A stretch of DNA of 64,000 nucleotides from a bacterium (GTDB taxonomy: Bacteria; Hinthialibacterota; Hinthialibacteria; Hinthialibacterales; Hinthialibacteraceae): assembly GCA_016125385.1 (NCBI GenBank), contig WGLV01000069.1, positions 1 to 64,000 on the forward strand. The letters are read 5' to 3'. Shown here in pieces: positions 53,507 to 62,821 of this stretch (its first letter is position 1; the number at the start of each line of letters is the position of its first letter). The position numbers and the translations under genes are program-made. The notes below the pieces were generated by a model. It made no database searches, had not been told where the DNA came from, and saw nothing but the letters and a program-made list of their open reading frames with translations.

Positions 53507-54862
53507 ATGTCAAAACAACCGCTATCCAATTGGAACTCGACTCTCAACCGCCGCCGGTTTCTCACCCGGACCGCGCTGGCTTCCGCCTCACTGACCATCG
53601 TTTCACCTCGCGTATTGGGCCGCGGCGGCGCGGCGCCCAGCGACCGGCTCGACCTCGCCTTCATCGGCGCGGCGGGCCGCGCGGAAGAGAACTTGCGCAA
53701 CATGGCGACGGAAAACATCGTGGCTCTGTGCGACGTCGACGACGCTCACGCCGCCCAGTCGTATGAGCGATACGACAAGGCCGAGCGATACCGCGATTTC
53801 CGGACCATGCTCGACAAACACGGCGACAATCTCGATGGCGTGGTGATCAGTACGCCCGACCACTCTCACGCCTTCATCGCGCTGGATGCGATCGGCCGCG
53901 GCAAAAACGTATACGTCGAAAAACCCCTGGCGCACAGCATCTATGAAGTCAGAACGCTGATGGCGGCGGCGAAGAAACAGAACGTCATCACTCAGCTCGG
54001 CAATCAGGGCCACTCCTACAACGACATCCGCACGGTGTGTGAATGGATAGGGAGCGGCGCCATCGGCGCGGTCAATGAAGTCCAGGTCTGGTACACCCGC
54101 CAATACGGCGACGGCAAACCGCGCCCGGTTGAGACGCCCGAGGTTCCACCCACTCTCGATTGGAACCTCTGGCTCGGCCCGGCGCCCGAACGCCCCTACA
54201 ACCCCGTCTACCTGCCCGGCAAATGGCGTAGCTGGAACGACTTCGGCACCGGCAGCCTCGGCGACTGGGTGTGTCATATACTCGACCCCGCTTTCTGGGC
54301 GCTGAAACTCGACGCGCCTGAAACCATCCGCGCGAAAAACGGCGGCGGGGCCTATTCGCCCGAGCGCTTTCCGCTTGAGTCGGAGATCACTTACATCTTT
54401 CCGCCGCGCGGCGATCGCCCGCCGGTGAAGGTGGTCTGGACCTTCGGCCGCAAACCGGAGATTCCCCAGCTGAAAGGCGTCAAACTCGACGACTGGAACT
54501 CGCAGGCGGGCGCGATTCTGATCGGCGAAAAGGGTTGCATCGTCCACGGCTCGCACGGCGCCGGCAACGCGCGCATCATCCCCGAATCGCTGGCGAAAGC
54601 GGTGGGAAAGCCCGATCCGGTGATCCCGCGCGTGGAGGGCAACCATCAACAGGACTGGATACGCGCCTGCAAAAGCGGAGAGAAGGCGGGGTCCGATTTC
54701 ACCTATGGCGGACCCTTGAGCGAGGTCGCGCTATTGGGCGTGATCGCGACCGCATTCGAGGGCGAGGAACTGAAGTGGAACGCCGAAAACGCCGCGTTTG
54801 ATAACCACGCCGCGGCCACCGCGCGCGTCAAACCCGCCTTCCGCGACGGCTGGGCGGTGTAG
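53507..54862 (+). CDS. Tat-exported Gfo/Idh/MocA oxidoreductase
   Basis: The 451-residue protein has a twin-arginine signal (NRRRFLTRTALASASLTIVS), then a Rossmann fold with 'DLAFIGAAGRAEENL' and 'YVEKPLAHSIYEVRTLM' for the EKP motif, and a C-terminal domain containing 'GTGSLGDWVCHILDPAFWAL'. Exported members like this, with bound NAD(P), are common in glycan-degrading planctomycete-like bacteria and act on sugars in the periplasm. It starts at the ATG at 53507 with a weak Shine-Dalgarno (an in-frame ATG lies at 53495). The HicB gene follows after 18 nt. Confidence 0.85.
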   Translation: MSKQPLSNWNSTLNRRRFLTRTALASASLTIVSPRVLGRGGAAPSDRLDLAFIGAAGRAEENLRNMATENIVALCDVDDAHAAQSYERYDKAERYRDFRTMLDKHGDNLDGVVISTPDHSHAFIALDAIGRGKNVYVEKPLAHSIYEVRTLMAAAKKQNVITQLGNQGHSYNDIRTVCEWIGSGAIGAVNEVQVWYTRQYGDGKPRPVETPEVPPTLDWNLWLGPAPERPYNPVYLPGKWRSWNDFGTGSLGDWVCHILDPAFWALKLDAPETIRAKNGGGAYSPERFPLESEITYIFPPRGDRPPVKVVWTFGRKPEIPQLKGVKLDDWNSQAGAILIGEKGCIVHGSHGAGNARIIPESLAKAVGKPDPVIPRVEGNHQQDWIRACKSGEKAGSDFTYGGPLSEVALLGVIATAFEGEELKWNAENAAFDNHAAATARVKPAFRDGWAV

Positions 54863-54880
54863 ACCTGTGAGGATAAGTTG

Positions 54881-55117
54881 ATGTCGATTAAGTATGAGAT
54901 GATCGTGTATTGGAGCGAAAAAGATCAGGCCTTCCTCGTCGAAGTTCCCGAGTTACCAGGCTGTATGGCCGATGGGGAGACCTACGAACAGGCGGTCGCC
55001 AACGCGCAAAAGGCAATCGAGATGTGGATCGAAACGGCACGCGATCATGGAAAGCCGATTCCAGAACCGCGCTACCGCCCGGCAATCAATCAGGCTGTTC
55101 GATTACACATAAATTAA
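54881..55117 (+). CDS. HicB-like protein (orphan antitoxin)
   Basis: The 78-residue protein has the HicB fold: 'YEMIVYWSEKDQAFLVEVPE', 'LPGCMADGETYEQAVANAQK'. HicB normally pairs with the HicA toxin and may carry a DNA-binding tail; neither is seen here. GAGGA stands 7 nt before the ATG. The next gene starts 1 nt after the stop codon and is AT-rich with a membrane segment, so HicB may be co-translated with that protein instead. Standalone HicB-like genes are common; a regulatory role is possible. Confidence 0.75.
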   Translation: MSIKYEMIVYWSEKDQAFLVEVPELPGCMADGETYEQAVANAQKAIEMWIETARDHGKPIPEPRYRPAINQAVRLHIN

Positions 55118-55118
55118 A

Positions 55119-55802
55119 ATGGCTGATTCACTCATTAATTTTTTCATAAAATACTGGCCTTGGATTTGCGCGGTTTGCGCCGCTGCATCCCCAACACTAA
55201 TTTATCTGTTCAAACTATATGTCGACCACCAAATCGCAAAGAGTATTGAAAATCACAAAGCCGCATTAGAAGAAAAGACTAACATTCTTAAAACGGAATT
55301 ATCAATCTATGCTCATGAACAAAACGTGGGATTAACCAGGATTGACGCCCAACGCTCCGAAGCCATACAACATATCTACAACAAAATAATTGACTGGTAT
55401 GAGACATTTATAGAACTGACAAAACCCAATCAACCTAAACACCTTCCTCCTGAAGAGATCATAAAACAATACAGAAAACTTTCAACACAACTTGTTAAAG
55501 AAGCAGAGATTGTATCTATAATCACACTCCGAATGGCGCTTTTTCTCTCATGCGAACAAAACAGAACAATCGCTGAATATGGAGAATTCATGATGGACTG
55601 CAGCAATAAGTTTTATGATTCCACATTCGGAGAATTCAACAATACAGATACCGATCCGTCCCAGAAATTAAAAACAATAAGTGATATGTTAAAAAATCTC
55701 CAAAGCGACATCAAAAGCAAGGAATTTGAACGCATTAAAATGATCTTATTATCGGAATTCAGGAAGATTATGAAAGCAGAAAAGGAAGAAGGCATACCCT
55801 AA
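55119..55802 (+). CDS. AT-rich membrane-anchored protein of unknown function
   Basis: The 227-residue protein has an N-terminal membrane segment (residues about 6-31, 'WPWICAVCAAASPTLIYLF') and then a coiled-coil/helical body rich in Lys, Glu and Ile ('KAALEEKTNILKTELSIYAH'). No family is recognised. Composition is much lower in GC than that of the neighbours. It starts 1 nt after the HicB-like gene and so is likely to be coupled to it. An acquired membrane effector is possible, but this is speculation. Confidence 0.6.
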   Translation: MADSLINFFIKYWPWICAVCAAASPTLIYLFKLYVDHQIAKSIENHKAALEEKTNILKTELSIYAHEQNVGLTRIDAQRSEAIQHIYNKIIDWYETFIELTKPNQPKHLPPEEIIKQYRKLSTQLVKEAEIVSIITLRMALFLSCEQNRTIAEYGEFMMDCSNKFYDSTFGEFNNTDTDPSQKLKTISDMLKNLQSDIKSKEFERIKMILLSEFRKIMKAEKEEGIP

Positions 55803-55810
55803 TTCACCCA

Positions 55811-58102
55811 TCACGTCAGATACTTCAAAATCTCCAGCGCGCTGGATTTTCCCCGCTCGCCGATCTCCAGCGACGGCCCCGCGCAGGAGGGGCAGCCGCT
55901 CTTGCAGATACACCCCTCGATCAGCTCGCGCGAGGCGGTGAACAGCCGCTCGTCCATATCGAAAATCTTGCGCGCGATGCCGATGCCGCCCGGGTAAACG
56001 TCATAGATGTAAATCGTCGGCAGTCCGGAAAACGGCGCCCGCACCATCGGCGCGGCGTGGATGTCTTTTGGATCGCATAACACGAAAACCGGCGCAACGT
56101 TGCCCAGCGCCGTCGCCAGCGCTCGCAGCCCGCCGCCCAGGTCGACGCCCAGCGATTGCAGGTGGTTCGCCAGCTCGGCGGATATCTCCATCCAGTACGA
56201 TTCGGTCTGCTTGTCGAGCTGTGGCAGGTGAATGTCGCCGTAGCCCACGTTTTCATGCGTCTCGAAGCGAATTTTCTTGTACTTGGGTACGATGGTGCTG
56301 ACCGAAACCTCGCCGAAATAGCGCGTCGCCGAGGCGACGCTCTCTCCCGAGCGCGTCTGGATGCGGTCGCTCATATCTTCGGCGATCACCTTGATGTCGC
56401 TTTCTTCGATGGCGTCGGTGTAATAATCGACCTCCACCTCGCGCGCATAGGCGGTCCGGCCTTCCCAGTCGAGCTGATCGATGACGAACTGGCGGCTCTG
56501 GTGCAGGTAGATCGCCTGCTCGTGAATCAGCATGGGCGCGCTGTGCAGATCGACCTCACCCAACACCTTGTTGTGGTCGGAGGTATTGATGATGACGAAG
56601 TTCTCCGCCGAAGCCGAACGCAGCGAAATCTCCTCGGCCGGGTAGGCCTGGCTCGACCAGTGCCATTTATCGCCGGCGTGGCGCAGAACGCGCTCCTCTT
56701 CCAGATAGCGCAACAGGCCGTCGACTTCATCCTCACCGAACGCCTCGCCGTCGGCGAAGGGCAGTTCAAACGCGCCGCACTTGAGATGGCTGGCGAGAAT
56801 CGCCAGGTTCTGCGGATTGATCAGCCCGCTCTCGGGGCTGGCGCCGAAGAAAAAGCGTGGATGCTGAATGATAAACTGATCGAGCGGCGCCGAGCTCGCC
56901 ACCAATACCACCGCCGAGGTCCCCTGCGAGCGCCCGGCGCGGCCGCCCTGCTGCCAGGTGGAGGCGATACTGCCCGGATACCCCGCCAGCACCGCCGCGT
57001 TGAGGCGGCCGATGTCGATGCCGAGTTCGAGCGCGTTGGTGCTGACCACGCCCAGGTAGCGGCCCGAGCGCGTGCCTTCTTCGATGTCGCGGCGTTCGTT
57101 GGGCAGGTAGCCGCCGCGATAGCCCCGGATGCGGTCGGGGTCTTTTTTGGCGCGCTGCATGGCGCGCTTGAGATAGGTGGTCAGAATCTCGACGCGCAAC
57201 CGGCTGCGGCCAAAGACGATGGTCTGAACGTTGTTCTCCAGAAACGACGCGGCGATGCGGCTGGCCTCGCTGACCACCGACTTGCGGATGCCGAGTTCTT
57301 CGTTGATCACTGGCGGATTATAAAAAATAAAATGCTTTTCACCGCGCGGCGCGCCGTTGTCGTCGACCAGCGAAAAGCGGCGGCCAAACAGGCGTTCGGC
57401 GAGTTCTTTCGGGTTGGCGATGGTCGCCGAACAGCAGATGAAGCGCGGGTTCGATCCGTAAAACGCGCAGATGCGCCGCAGCCGCCGCATCAGGTTGGCG
57501 AGGTGGCTGCCGAACACGCCGCGATAGTGGTGAACCTCGTCGACCACCACGTATTGCAGGTTCTCGAACAGGCGGATCCACAGCGTGTGATGGGGCAGAA
57601 TGCCGGTATGCAGCATATCGGGGTTGGTGACCACCACGTGACCCGAGTTACGGATGGCGCGGCGCGCGCTGGCGGGCGTATCGCCGTCGAAGGTATGAAT
57701 CTTGAGCGGCCGGCCCAGCTCGCCCGCCGTCTCGCGCAGTTCCAGCACCTGATCCTGCGAAAGCGCCTTGGTAGGGAAGAGATACAGCGCGCGCGCTTCG
57801 GGGTTCACCCGCGTCAGGTGATCGAGCACGGGCAGGTTGTAACACAGCGTCTTGCCCGATGCGGTGGGCGTCACCACGATGACGTTGTCGCCGCGCAGCG
57901 CGAGCCGAACCGCTTCGGACTGGTGCGAATACAGATGCTCCACGCCGCGCCGCCGCATCGCCTCGATCAGCTCGGGCGCCATCGCCTCGGGCCACTCGCC
58001 GTAACGCGGCGGCTCGGCGGGCAGGGTATGCCAGAAGGTGATGTTTTTACTGAAGCGCGGGTCGCGCTGAAACTCGCTTAAAATCCGTTCGACGTCCGCC
58101 AT
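55811..58102 (-). CDS. MrfA-like DEAD/DEAH-box helicase with DUF1998 cysteine cluster
   Basis: The 763-residue protein has a full superfamily-2 helicase core: Walker A 'TPTASGKTLCYNLPVLDHL', the DEVH box in 'YVVVDEVHHYRG', 'SATIANPKELAERLF' and motif VI 'QQGGRAGRSQGTSAVVLV'. The C-terminal DUF1998 domain has 'CICKSGCPSC', the four cysteines of the MrfA/YprA family. In Bacillus, MrfA takes part in repair of mitomycin C damage with MrfB; no mrfB-like gene is adjacent. The start has no strong Shine-Dalgarno in sight but agrees with the family. It is divergent from the dehydrogenase gene. Confidence 0.88.
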   Translation of the reverse strand: MADVERILSEFQRDPRFSKNITFWHTLPAEPPRYGEWPEAMAPELIEAMRRRGVEHLYSHQSEAVRLALRGDNVIVVTPTASGKTLCYNLPVLDHLTRVNPEARALYLFPTKALSQDQVLELRETAGELGRPLKIHTFDGDTPASARRAIRNSGHVVVTNPDMLHTGILPHHTLWIRLFENLQYVVVDEVHHYRGVFGSHLANLMRRLRRICAFYGSNPRFICCSATIANPKELAERLFGRRFSLVDDNGAPRGEKHFIFYNPPVINEELGIRKSVVSEASRIAASFLENNVQTIVFGRSRLRVEILTTYLKRAMQRAKKDPDRIRGYRGGYLPNERRDIEEGTRSGRYLGVVSTNALELGIDIGRLNAAVLAGYPGSIASTWQQGGRAGRSQGTSAVVLVASSAPLDQFIIQHPRFFFGASPESGLINPQNLAILASHLKCGAFELPFADGEAFGEDEVDGLLRYLEEERVLRHAGDKWHWSSQAYPAEEISLRSASAENFVIINTSDHNKVLGEVDLHSAPMLIHEQAIYLHQSRQFVIDQLDWEGRTAYAREVEVDYYTDAIEESDIKVIAEDMSDRIQTRSGESVASATRYFGEVSVSTIVPKYKKIRFETHENVGYGDIHLPQLDKQTESYWMEISAELANHLQSLGVDLGGGLRALATALGNVAPVFVLCDPKDIHAAPMVRAPFSGLPTIYIYDVYPGGIGIARKIFDMDERLFTASRELIEGCICKSGCPSCAGPSLEIGERGKSSALEILKYLT

Positions 58103-58415
58103 CTCAACCCTGTTTTTTCAGCCAAAGTACCTTTCGGACCGCTTGTGGCGAAAATCACGTTGATATTGTGATTTTCACTGAGTGTACCAAGGCTCAAAAC
58201 GAATGTATTTTTGACGATCGTTGCAGAAAAAATCCTTATTCACAGCACAAATGTTCACTCATCTTACGAGCGCCACCGCCCCCCGTCAAGCGGATTCCGG
58301 TTGGGTCAGGATGAAGAAGGAAGTTATTGCTCCTTCCAATCCCTCAATCCTCCGACTCAAACGCCGCCCGCGCTACAATGCGAAAAACAACGAATGAACC
58401 AACGGGAGGTCAATC
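58103..58415. other. Divergent intergenic region with inverted repeat
   Basis: This region separates the helicase and dehydrogenase genes. GAAAATCAC/GTGATTTTC arms (9 bp, 58150-58158 and 58168-58176) around a 9-nt loop form a possible operator or hairpin. No RNA gene and no coding frame with domain evidence was seen. Confidence 0.5.
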
Positions 58416-59291
58416 ATGAAAAAAATCGGCTTTGTCGGCATCGGGCTGATGGGCGAACCCATGTCGCGAAACCTGATGAAGGCGGGTTACGAACTCTTCA
58501 TCTATAACCGCACCGCCAGCAAATGCGACGCGCTCAAAGGCGAAGGCGCGACGGTATGCGCCACGCCGAAGGAAGTCGGCGCGAATTGCGAACTGGTCTT
58601 CACCTGCGTGGGCGACGCGCCCGACGTGGAAGAAGTGATCCTCGGCGAAAACGGAGTCGCCCAGGGCATGCGATCCGGCGGAATCATCGTCGACTGCACC
58701 ACCAGTTCGCCCGCCCTCGCCCGCGAGATGCACGCCAAACTGAAAGAAAAAGGCGTCGGCGTTCTCGACGCGCCGGTCAGCGGCGGCCCCGAAGGCGCCA
58801 AACTGGGCACGCTCTCCATCATGGTGGGCGGCGACGAAGACGTGTTCGCCAGGGCGAAGCCGGTGCTTGAAGCGGTCGGCAAAACCATCACCCACATCGG
58901 CCCCGCCGGCGCGGGACAGATCACCAAGTCGGTCAATCAGATCGTGCTGGCCATCAACATGATGGGCATCGCCGAAGGCATCATCCTCGCGCAAAAGAGC
59001 GGGCTCGATCCCGCCAAGGTGCTCGAAGCGGTGGGCGGCGGCGCCGCCGGATCGTGGATCATGCCCAAGCGCGGCCCGCTGATGATCGATGAAAAATTCG
59101 AGACGCCCTTCTTCAAACTGGGCCATCACACCAAAGACATGCGTATCGCCACCGACTGGGCGAAAGAGATCGGCGCCAATCTGGAGCTCGCCCAGCGCCT
59201 GCGCCAGATGATGGAGCCGCTGGTGGCCGAGGGCAAATTCAATTTCGACCACTCCGCCCTGTTTATCGCCGCCAAACGCGCCAACGAGTAA
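58416..59291 (+). CDS. 3-hydroxyisobutyrate dehydrogenase-family reductase
   Basis: This 291-residue NAD(P)-dependent beta-hydroxyacid dehydrogenase starts with the dinucleotide motif 'IGFVGIGLMGEPMSRNLMKA'. It has the substrate signature 'LDAPVSGGPEGAKLGTLSIM' (DAPVSGG) and the catalytic lysine in 'GQITKSVNQI'. This fits tartronate-semialdehyde reductase (GarR/GlxR) and 3-hydroxyisobutyrate dehydrogenases. Tartronate semialdehyde is a product of uronate/glycerate catabolism, so a link with the polysaccharide cluster is reasonable but unproved. GGGAGG precedes the ATG. It ends in a terminator shared with a convergent gene. Confidence 0.88.
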   Translation: MKKIGFVGIGLMGEPMSRNLMKAGYELFIYNRTASKCDALKGEGATVCATPKEVGANCELVFTCVGDAPDVEEVILGENGVAQGMRSGGIIVDCTTSSPALAREMHAKLKEKGVGVLDAPVSGGPEGAKLGTLSIMVGGDEDVFARAKPVLEAVGKTITHIGPAGAGQITKSVNQIVLAINMMGIAEGIILAQKSGLDPAKVLEAVGGGAAGSWIMPKRGPLMIDEKFETPFFKLGHHTKDMRIATDWAKEIGANLELAQRLRQMMEPLVAEGKFNFDHSALFIAAKRANE

Positions 59292-59337
59292 CCACACCCC
59301 GGGCGGATAACCACATTCAGAACTTGCACGCACGATC

Positions 59338-59369
59338 CGGGGCGGCCTCGCGCCGCCCCGTTTATTTTT
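59338..59369 (+). terminator. Terminator between the dehydrogenase and methyltransferase genes
   Basis: CGGGGCGGC-CTCGC-GCCGCCCCG, a 9-bp stem with a 5-nt loop, followed by TTTATTTTT. It lies between convergent genes. Confidence 0.88.
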
Positions 59370-59415
59370 CGTCAACCAGGTAACCGATTGGAATTTGTAT
59401 TAGCGAAGCGGACTC

Positions 59416-60609
59416 TCATTCGCCCACTGACTTGCCCAGCATGCGCATGACGCGGCGGAAGACGCGGAACGAAAAGCGCTTCTCCAACCGGTCGCGCCAG
59501 GCGTATGACTCGGTCAGTTCGCGCAACGCGTCCTGATAGGTCTCTTCCCACGCGCGCAGCCCCTGTTCAAGCCGGCGGATATACTCGGCCTGATCGCGCG
59601 CGGCGAGCGCCATGCCGCTCGGAACCGTCTCGGGCGGCGCGGGCGCTACGGGTTCCGCTTCGGGTTCCACATCAGGCGCTGTTTCAGCGCTGGCGTCAGG
59701 CGAAGCGGGTTGTTCCGCGCCCGGTTCATCCGCGGCTTCCGTTGGGGCGGGCTCCGGCTTGAGCGCGGCCTGCTCTTCTTCCCAGCGCAGCCGCGCTTCC
59801 TCTTCCTCGCGCTGGCGTTGCCGGTGCAGGCCGATCAGTCCTTCGGCGAGACGCGAGACCATGGCGATCTCGGCGGCGCTTTCATCCTCGCGCGGGGTCT
59901 GAATCAGGTCGACCGAGAGCGGCTCCTTCTCATCGAACAGACAGAGCACGATCTTGCGGTAAGCGGGCGTGCGGAAATCGTGACCGAAGAGTTCTTCCTG
60001 ATAAAACGTATCCAGCGTCTGCGCCAGATCGACGCTATCCGGCGCCGTTTCAAGCAGCAGGTCGAGCATCTGCAGCCGCATCCAGCGTTCGACCGAGCCA
60101 ACGTCGAACGCCTTCACCGCGCCGCCCGAAGCGCGCAGGTGATCGATCAGCGCCTCGGCGTCGGGCAGATCGAATTGCGCGTGTTCGTCGAGCCACGGGT
60201 GCGGCTCGCCGCGCAGCGAGACGTGCGCCGCGCGCACTGCGTCCTCCGCCGCCTTGACGTTGGGGTGAGCGTGAGGGAACGACAAAAGGAGCCCGCGCCG
60301 CGCCACCCGCCTCATCTCATCGATCGCGGTCAACCGCGACAGCGGCGGCAGGTGTTCGAACACGTCGAGCGAGACGGCGAACTCGAACGCCCCGTCGCGA
60401 AAGGGCAGCGCCATCGCGCTGCCGCGCAGCTGCATCCCCGGCGCGTCGACGCGCGGATCGCACAACACCCATTCAAACCGGGGCGCGAAGGTCCGCATGC
60501 GGCCGGGGTAGCCGCCCACGTCGAGCACGAGCGCGCCGTCATCGGGCATGGCCCAGTTGAGCAGATGCCGGGTGGTTTCACATCGCTGCCACGCGTCGAA
60601 TTTCAACAA
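59416..60609 (-). CDS. Class I SAM-dependent methyltransferase with C-terminal coiled coil
   Basis: The 397-residue protein has a methyltransferase domain of type 11: 'GALVLDVGGYPGRMRTF' (motif I), 'GAFEFAVSLDVFEHLPPL'. The C-terminal half is a long charged helix (QRQREEEEARLRWEEEQAAL), a Pro/Ala/Glu-rich linker (about 285-335) and a last helix 'SYAWRDRLEKRFSFRVFRRV' of a type often found in surface-glycan synthesis proteins. It starts at TTG 60609 (AAGGAG about 10 nt upstream); a second TTG is next. It follows the BshB1-like gene after 49 nt. Confidence 0.75.
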   Translation of the reverse strand: MLKFDAWQRCETTRHLLNWAMPDDGALVLDVGGYPGRMRTFAPRFEWVLCDPRVDAPGMQLRGSAMALPFRDGAFEFAVSLDVFEHLPPLSRLTAIDEMRRVARRGLLLSFPHAHPNVKAAEDAVRAAHVSLRGEPHPWLDEHAQFDLPDAEALIDHLRASGGAVKAFDVGSVERWMRLQMLDLLLETAPDSVDLAQTLDTFYQEELFGHDFRTPAYRKIVLCLFDEKEPLSVDLIQTPREDESAAEIAMVSRLAEGLIGLHRQRQREEEEARLRWEEEQAALKPEPAPTEAADEPGAEQPASPDASAETAPDVEPEAEPVAPAPPETVPSGMALAARDQAEYIRRLEQGLRAWEETYQDALRELTESYAWRDRLEKRFSFRVFRRVMRMLGKSVGE

Positions 60610-60658
60610 GGCTCCGCTCTCCTTCGGCGAATCGAATGGTCACGTTTACCAGTCACGC

Positions 60659-61372
60659 TCAGCTCAGACAATCGGTGGGCAGATCGAGCGACAACGGCCG
60701 GTCGGCGGCGAAGCCCTCGGCGAACGCGGCGCCGATCTGCATGCCCATCGCTCGATTGAAGGCCTCCACCTGCGTAAGGTAATCGCTGACGCCGATGTGC
60801 TGATAGTCGGGCGGCAGCTTGGGGTTGACGAACTGGCTGCGGTACGCCGCCATCGCCGCCCGCTTGGTTTCGATAAACTCCGACACGTCGACGGCGAACG
60901 CCGCCTCGCGCGCGTCGTGAATGAAATAATAAAACAACCGCGCCGGCGAAAAGGCGGGCGATTCGGTTTTGTATTTCGGAAGCCGCGCCAGAAAAAACGC
61001 GCTCTTGACCAGCTGCGCCGCCCCCTGGTGGTCGGGATGGCGATCGAACGGCGGGCAGACGAACAGATAGCGCGCCTTGTGACGGCGGATGGTCTCCACC
61101 ACCACGCGGCGGTTTTCGTCCGAATCGCGCACCGCGCCGTCGCCCAGGCCGAGGTTCTCACGAACGTGCAGCCCGAGCACCCGCGTGGCTTCTTCCGCTT
61201 CGCGGCGGCGTTGTTCGGCGTCGCCCTTGGTTCCGAGTTCGCCGCGCGTCAGGTCGGCGACTCCCACGCGCTTGCCGCGCGCGATCGCCTTAGCCATCAC
61301 GCCGCCCATCGCCAGTTCGGCGTCGTCGGGATGAGGCGCGAACACCAGCAGATCGAGACTGGTTTCACTCAT
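60659..61372 (-). CDS. bshB1: PIG-L-family deacetylase, BshB1-like
   Basis: The 237-residue protein has the LmbE/PIG-L motifs 'LVFAPHPDDAELAMGGVMAK' (AHPDD) and 'PPFDRHPDHQGAAQLV', and the C-terminal 'FNRAMGMQIGAAFAEGF' typical of BshB1. BshB1 removes the acetyl group of N-acetylglucosaminyl malate in bacillithiol synthesis; related enzymes deacetylate mycothiol precursors or sugars. The start at 61372 agrees with the family, with no strong Shine-Dalgarno. bshA and bshC are not in the window. It lies 117 bp downstream of a CPA2 antiporter gene on the same strand. Confidence 0.8.
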   Translation of the reverse strand: MSETSLDLLVFAPHPDDAELAMGGVMAKAIARGKRVGVADLTRGELGTKGDAEQRRREAEEATRVLGLHVRENLGLGDGAVRDSDENRRVVVETIRRHKARYLFVCPPFDRHPDHQGAAQLVKSAFFLARLPKYKTESPAFSPARLFYYFIHDAREAAFAVDVSEFIETKRAAMAAYRSQFVNPKLPPDYQHIGVSDYLTQVEAFNRAMGMQIGAAFAEGFAADRPLSLDLPTDCLS

Positions 61373-61489
61373 GGATTTCGATTGTCCGGTTTCGTTCCGA
61401 TTTATAACGGAGCCATCCATACGCGTCCCGCGCGGAATGGTCATCCTGACGCCAGTATAAAAGGATTTGAGGCGGTCGTCAGGGCGAGA

Positions 61490-62821
61490 TCACGCCGAAG
61501 ATTTCGCTTCATCCGGCGCCGTGCGGTTATTGGAGGCGGCGCGGGTTTCGCCGGATTGCTGAAAGGCGATTTTCATCAGAATCGGGCCGAAAATCTGGTT
61601 GAGCGCGATACAGGCCACCAGCAGCGTCGCCATCTTGTCGCCCCACCAGAACGCCTCGCGCCGCAACACCATCACCAGCCCCAGGCTGACCCCCGCCTGC
61701 GGCAGAAAACCCATCCAGTAGGTCCACGGCGAGCGGATCGGCGGCTTCGCGATGGCCACGCCCGCCCCGGTGGTCAACGCCAGCAGCGCCATACGGATCA
61801 GCGTCAATAACACCGCCAGCACGCTCATGGTCTGAAGCGCGTTGAGATCGAGCGCGGCGCCCGCCACGCAGAAAAAGATGACGTAGATCACCAGCGACCC
61901 TTTGCCGATAATCGACAGCAGTTTCTCCCCCTGCTCGGTCGTGTTGGTCACCCAGATCCCCGCCACCACGCAGATCAACACCGGATCGAGATGAATGGAA
62001 TGAGAACCGACAGAGATCAGGTACGAAAACGCCAGCAGAAACAGCACCGGATCGCTGTTCACCCGGCTGAGAAAAAACGCGATTCCCCACCCCGTCGCCA
62101 GCCCGGTCAAAATAGAAAACAACAATTCGCCGCCCAGGCTGATGAACGGCTGCATGCTGATCGAAGCGCCTTCCAGCTCAAGCAGGTGATCGACGCTGAG
62201 CGTAATGGTAAAAAGAATAATCACCATCACGTCTTTCAACACGGCCGTGCCCAGCGTGATATCGGTGCAGACGCCCTTTGAGCGGGTTTCAGATATCAGC
62301 GCGATGGTGGTGGCGGGCGACTGCGCCACGGATATCGCGCCGAAGACCAGCCCCGCCGCGATGCGCGTCGTCCAGGGATCGTCGCGCATGAAGGGGAAAA
62401 ACGCGGAAGTCAGCGCGAACGCCGCCGTCCCCAGCACGAATACGCCGATGGTCTGCGACAGCGTGATCGATACGATGCCCTTCCACTGCTTGCGCAGGGT
62501 ATCGAGGCGCAACTCGCCGCCCGCCGAAAGCGCGATCAGCGACAGCGCGATCTGATCGATCAGGGTGAGATTCTTCACCGTCGCCTGCGAGAGCATTCCA
62601 CCCAGGCAGGGCCCTGCCAGCATCCCCGCCAGCAGGTACCCGGTGATGCGCGGCAGGGTGAGGAGCGAGATCAACTCGCCCAGCAGATAGCCGCCCAGAA
62701 TCACCAGCCCCAGCGAAAAAGCGGTCACGCCCTGCACGCCTGACAACTCGCCATACGGGTACGCCCTGACGATACAGGCGCAGGCGATAATGACGAAAAG
62801 CGAACTGATCCGGGTAATCAA
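61490..62821 (-). CDS. CPA2-type cation:proton antiporter
   Basis: The start is a TTG at 62821 whose last two bases belong to the TGA stop of the preceding gene (TTGA overlap), with GGGGG about 7-10 nt upstream. The 443-residue protein has about 12 hydrophobic segments and the Kef/NhaP-like pattern 'ITGYLLAGMLAGPCLGG', 'GAISVAQSPATTIALISE', 'TAVLKDVMVIILFTITLS'. No C-terminal RCK/TrkA domain is present. It exchanges Na+ or K+ for H+ in the inner membrane. It forms a tandem with the similar upstream gene. Confidence 0.82.
   Translation of the reverse strand: MITRISSLFVIIACACIVRAYPYGELSGVQGVTAFSLGLVILGGYLLGELISLLTLPRITGYLLAGMLAGPCLGGMLSQATVKNLTLIDQIALSLIALSAGGELRLDTLRKQWKGIVSITLSQTIGVFVLGTAAFALTSAFFPFMRDDPWTTRIAAGLVFGAISVAQSPATTIALISETRSKGVCTDITLGTAVLKDVMVIILFTITLSVDHLLELEGASISMQPFISLGGELLFSILTGLATGWGIAFFLSRVNSDPVLFLLAFSYLISVGSHSIHLDPVLICVVAGIWVTNTTEQGEKLLSIIGKGSLVIYVIFFCVAGAALDLNALQTMSVLAVLLTLIRMALLALTTGAGVAIAKPPIRSPWTYWMGFLPQAGVSLGLVMVLRREAFWWGDKMATLLVACIALNQIFGPILMKIAFQQSGETRAASNNRTAPDEAKSSA

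Noticed and set aside
56156-58081. 641-residue frame opposite the helicase
   Set aside because: Antisense shadow of the MrfA-like gene; the opposite frame has all helicase motifs in order.
60548-61810. 420-residue plus-strand frame over bshB1 and the antiporter gene
   Set aside because: Spans two real minus-strand genes and has no domain pattern.
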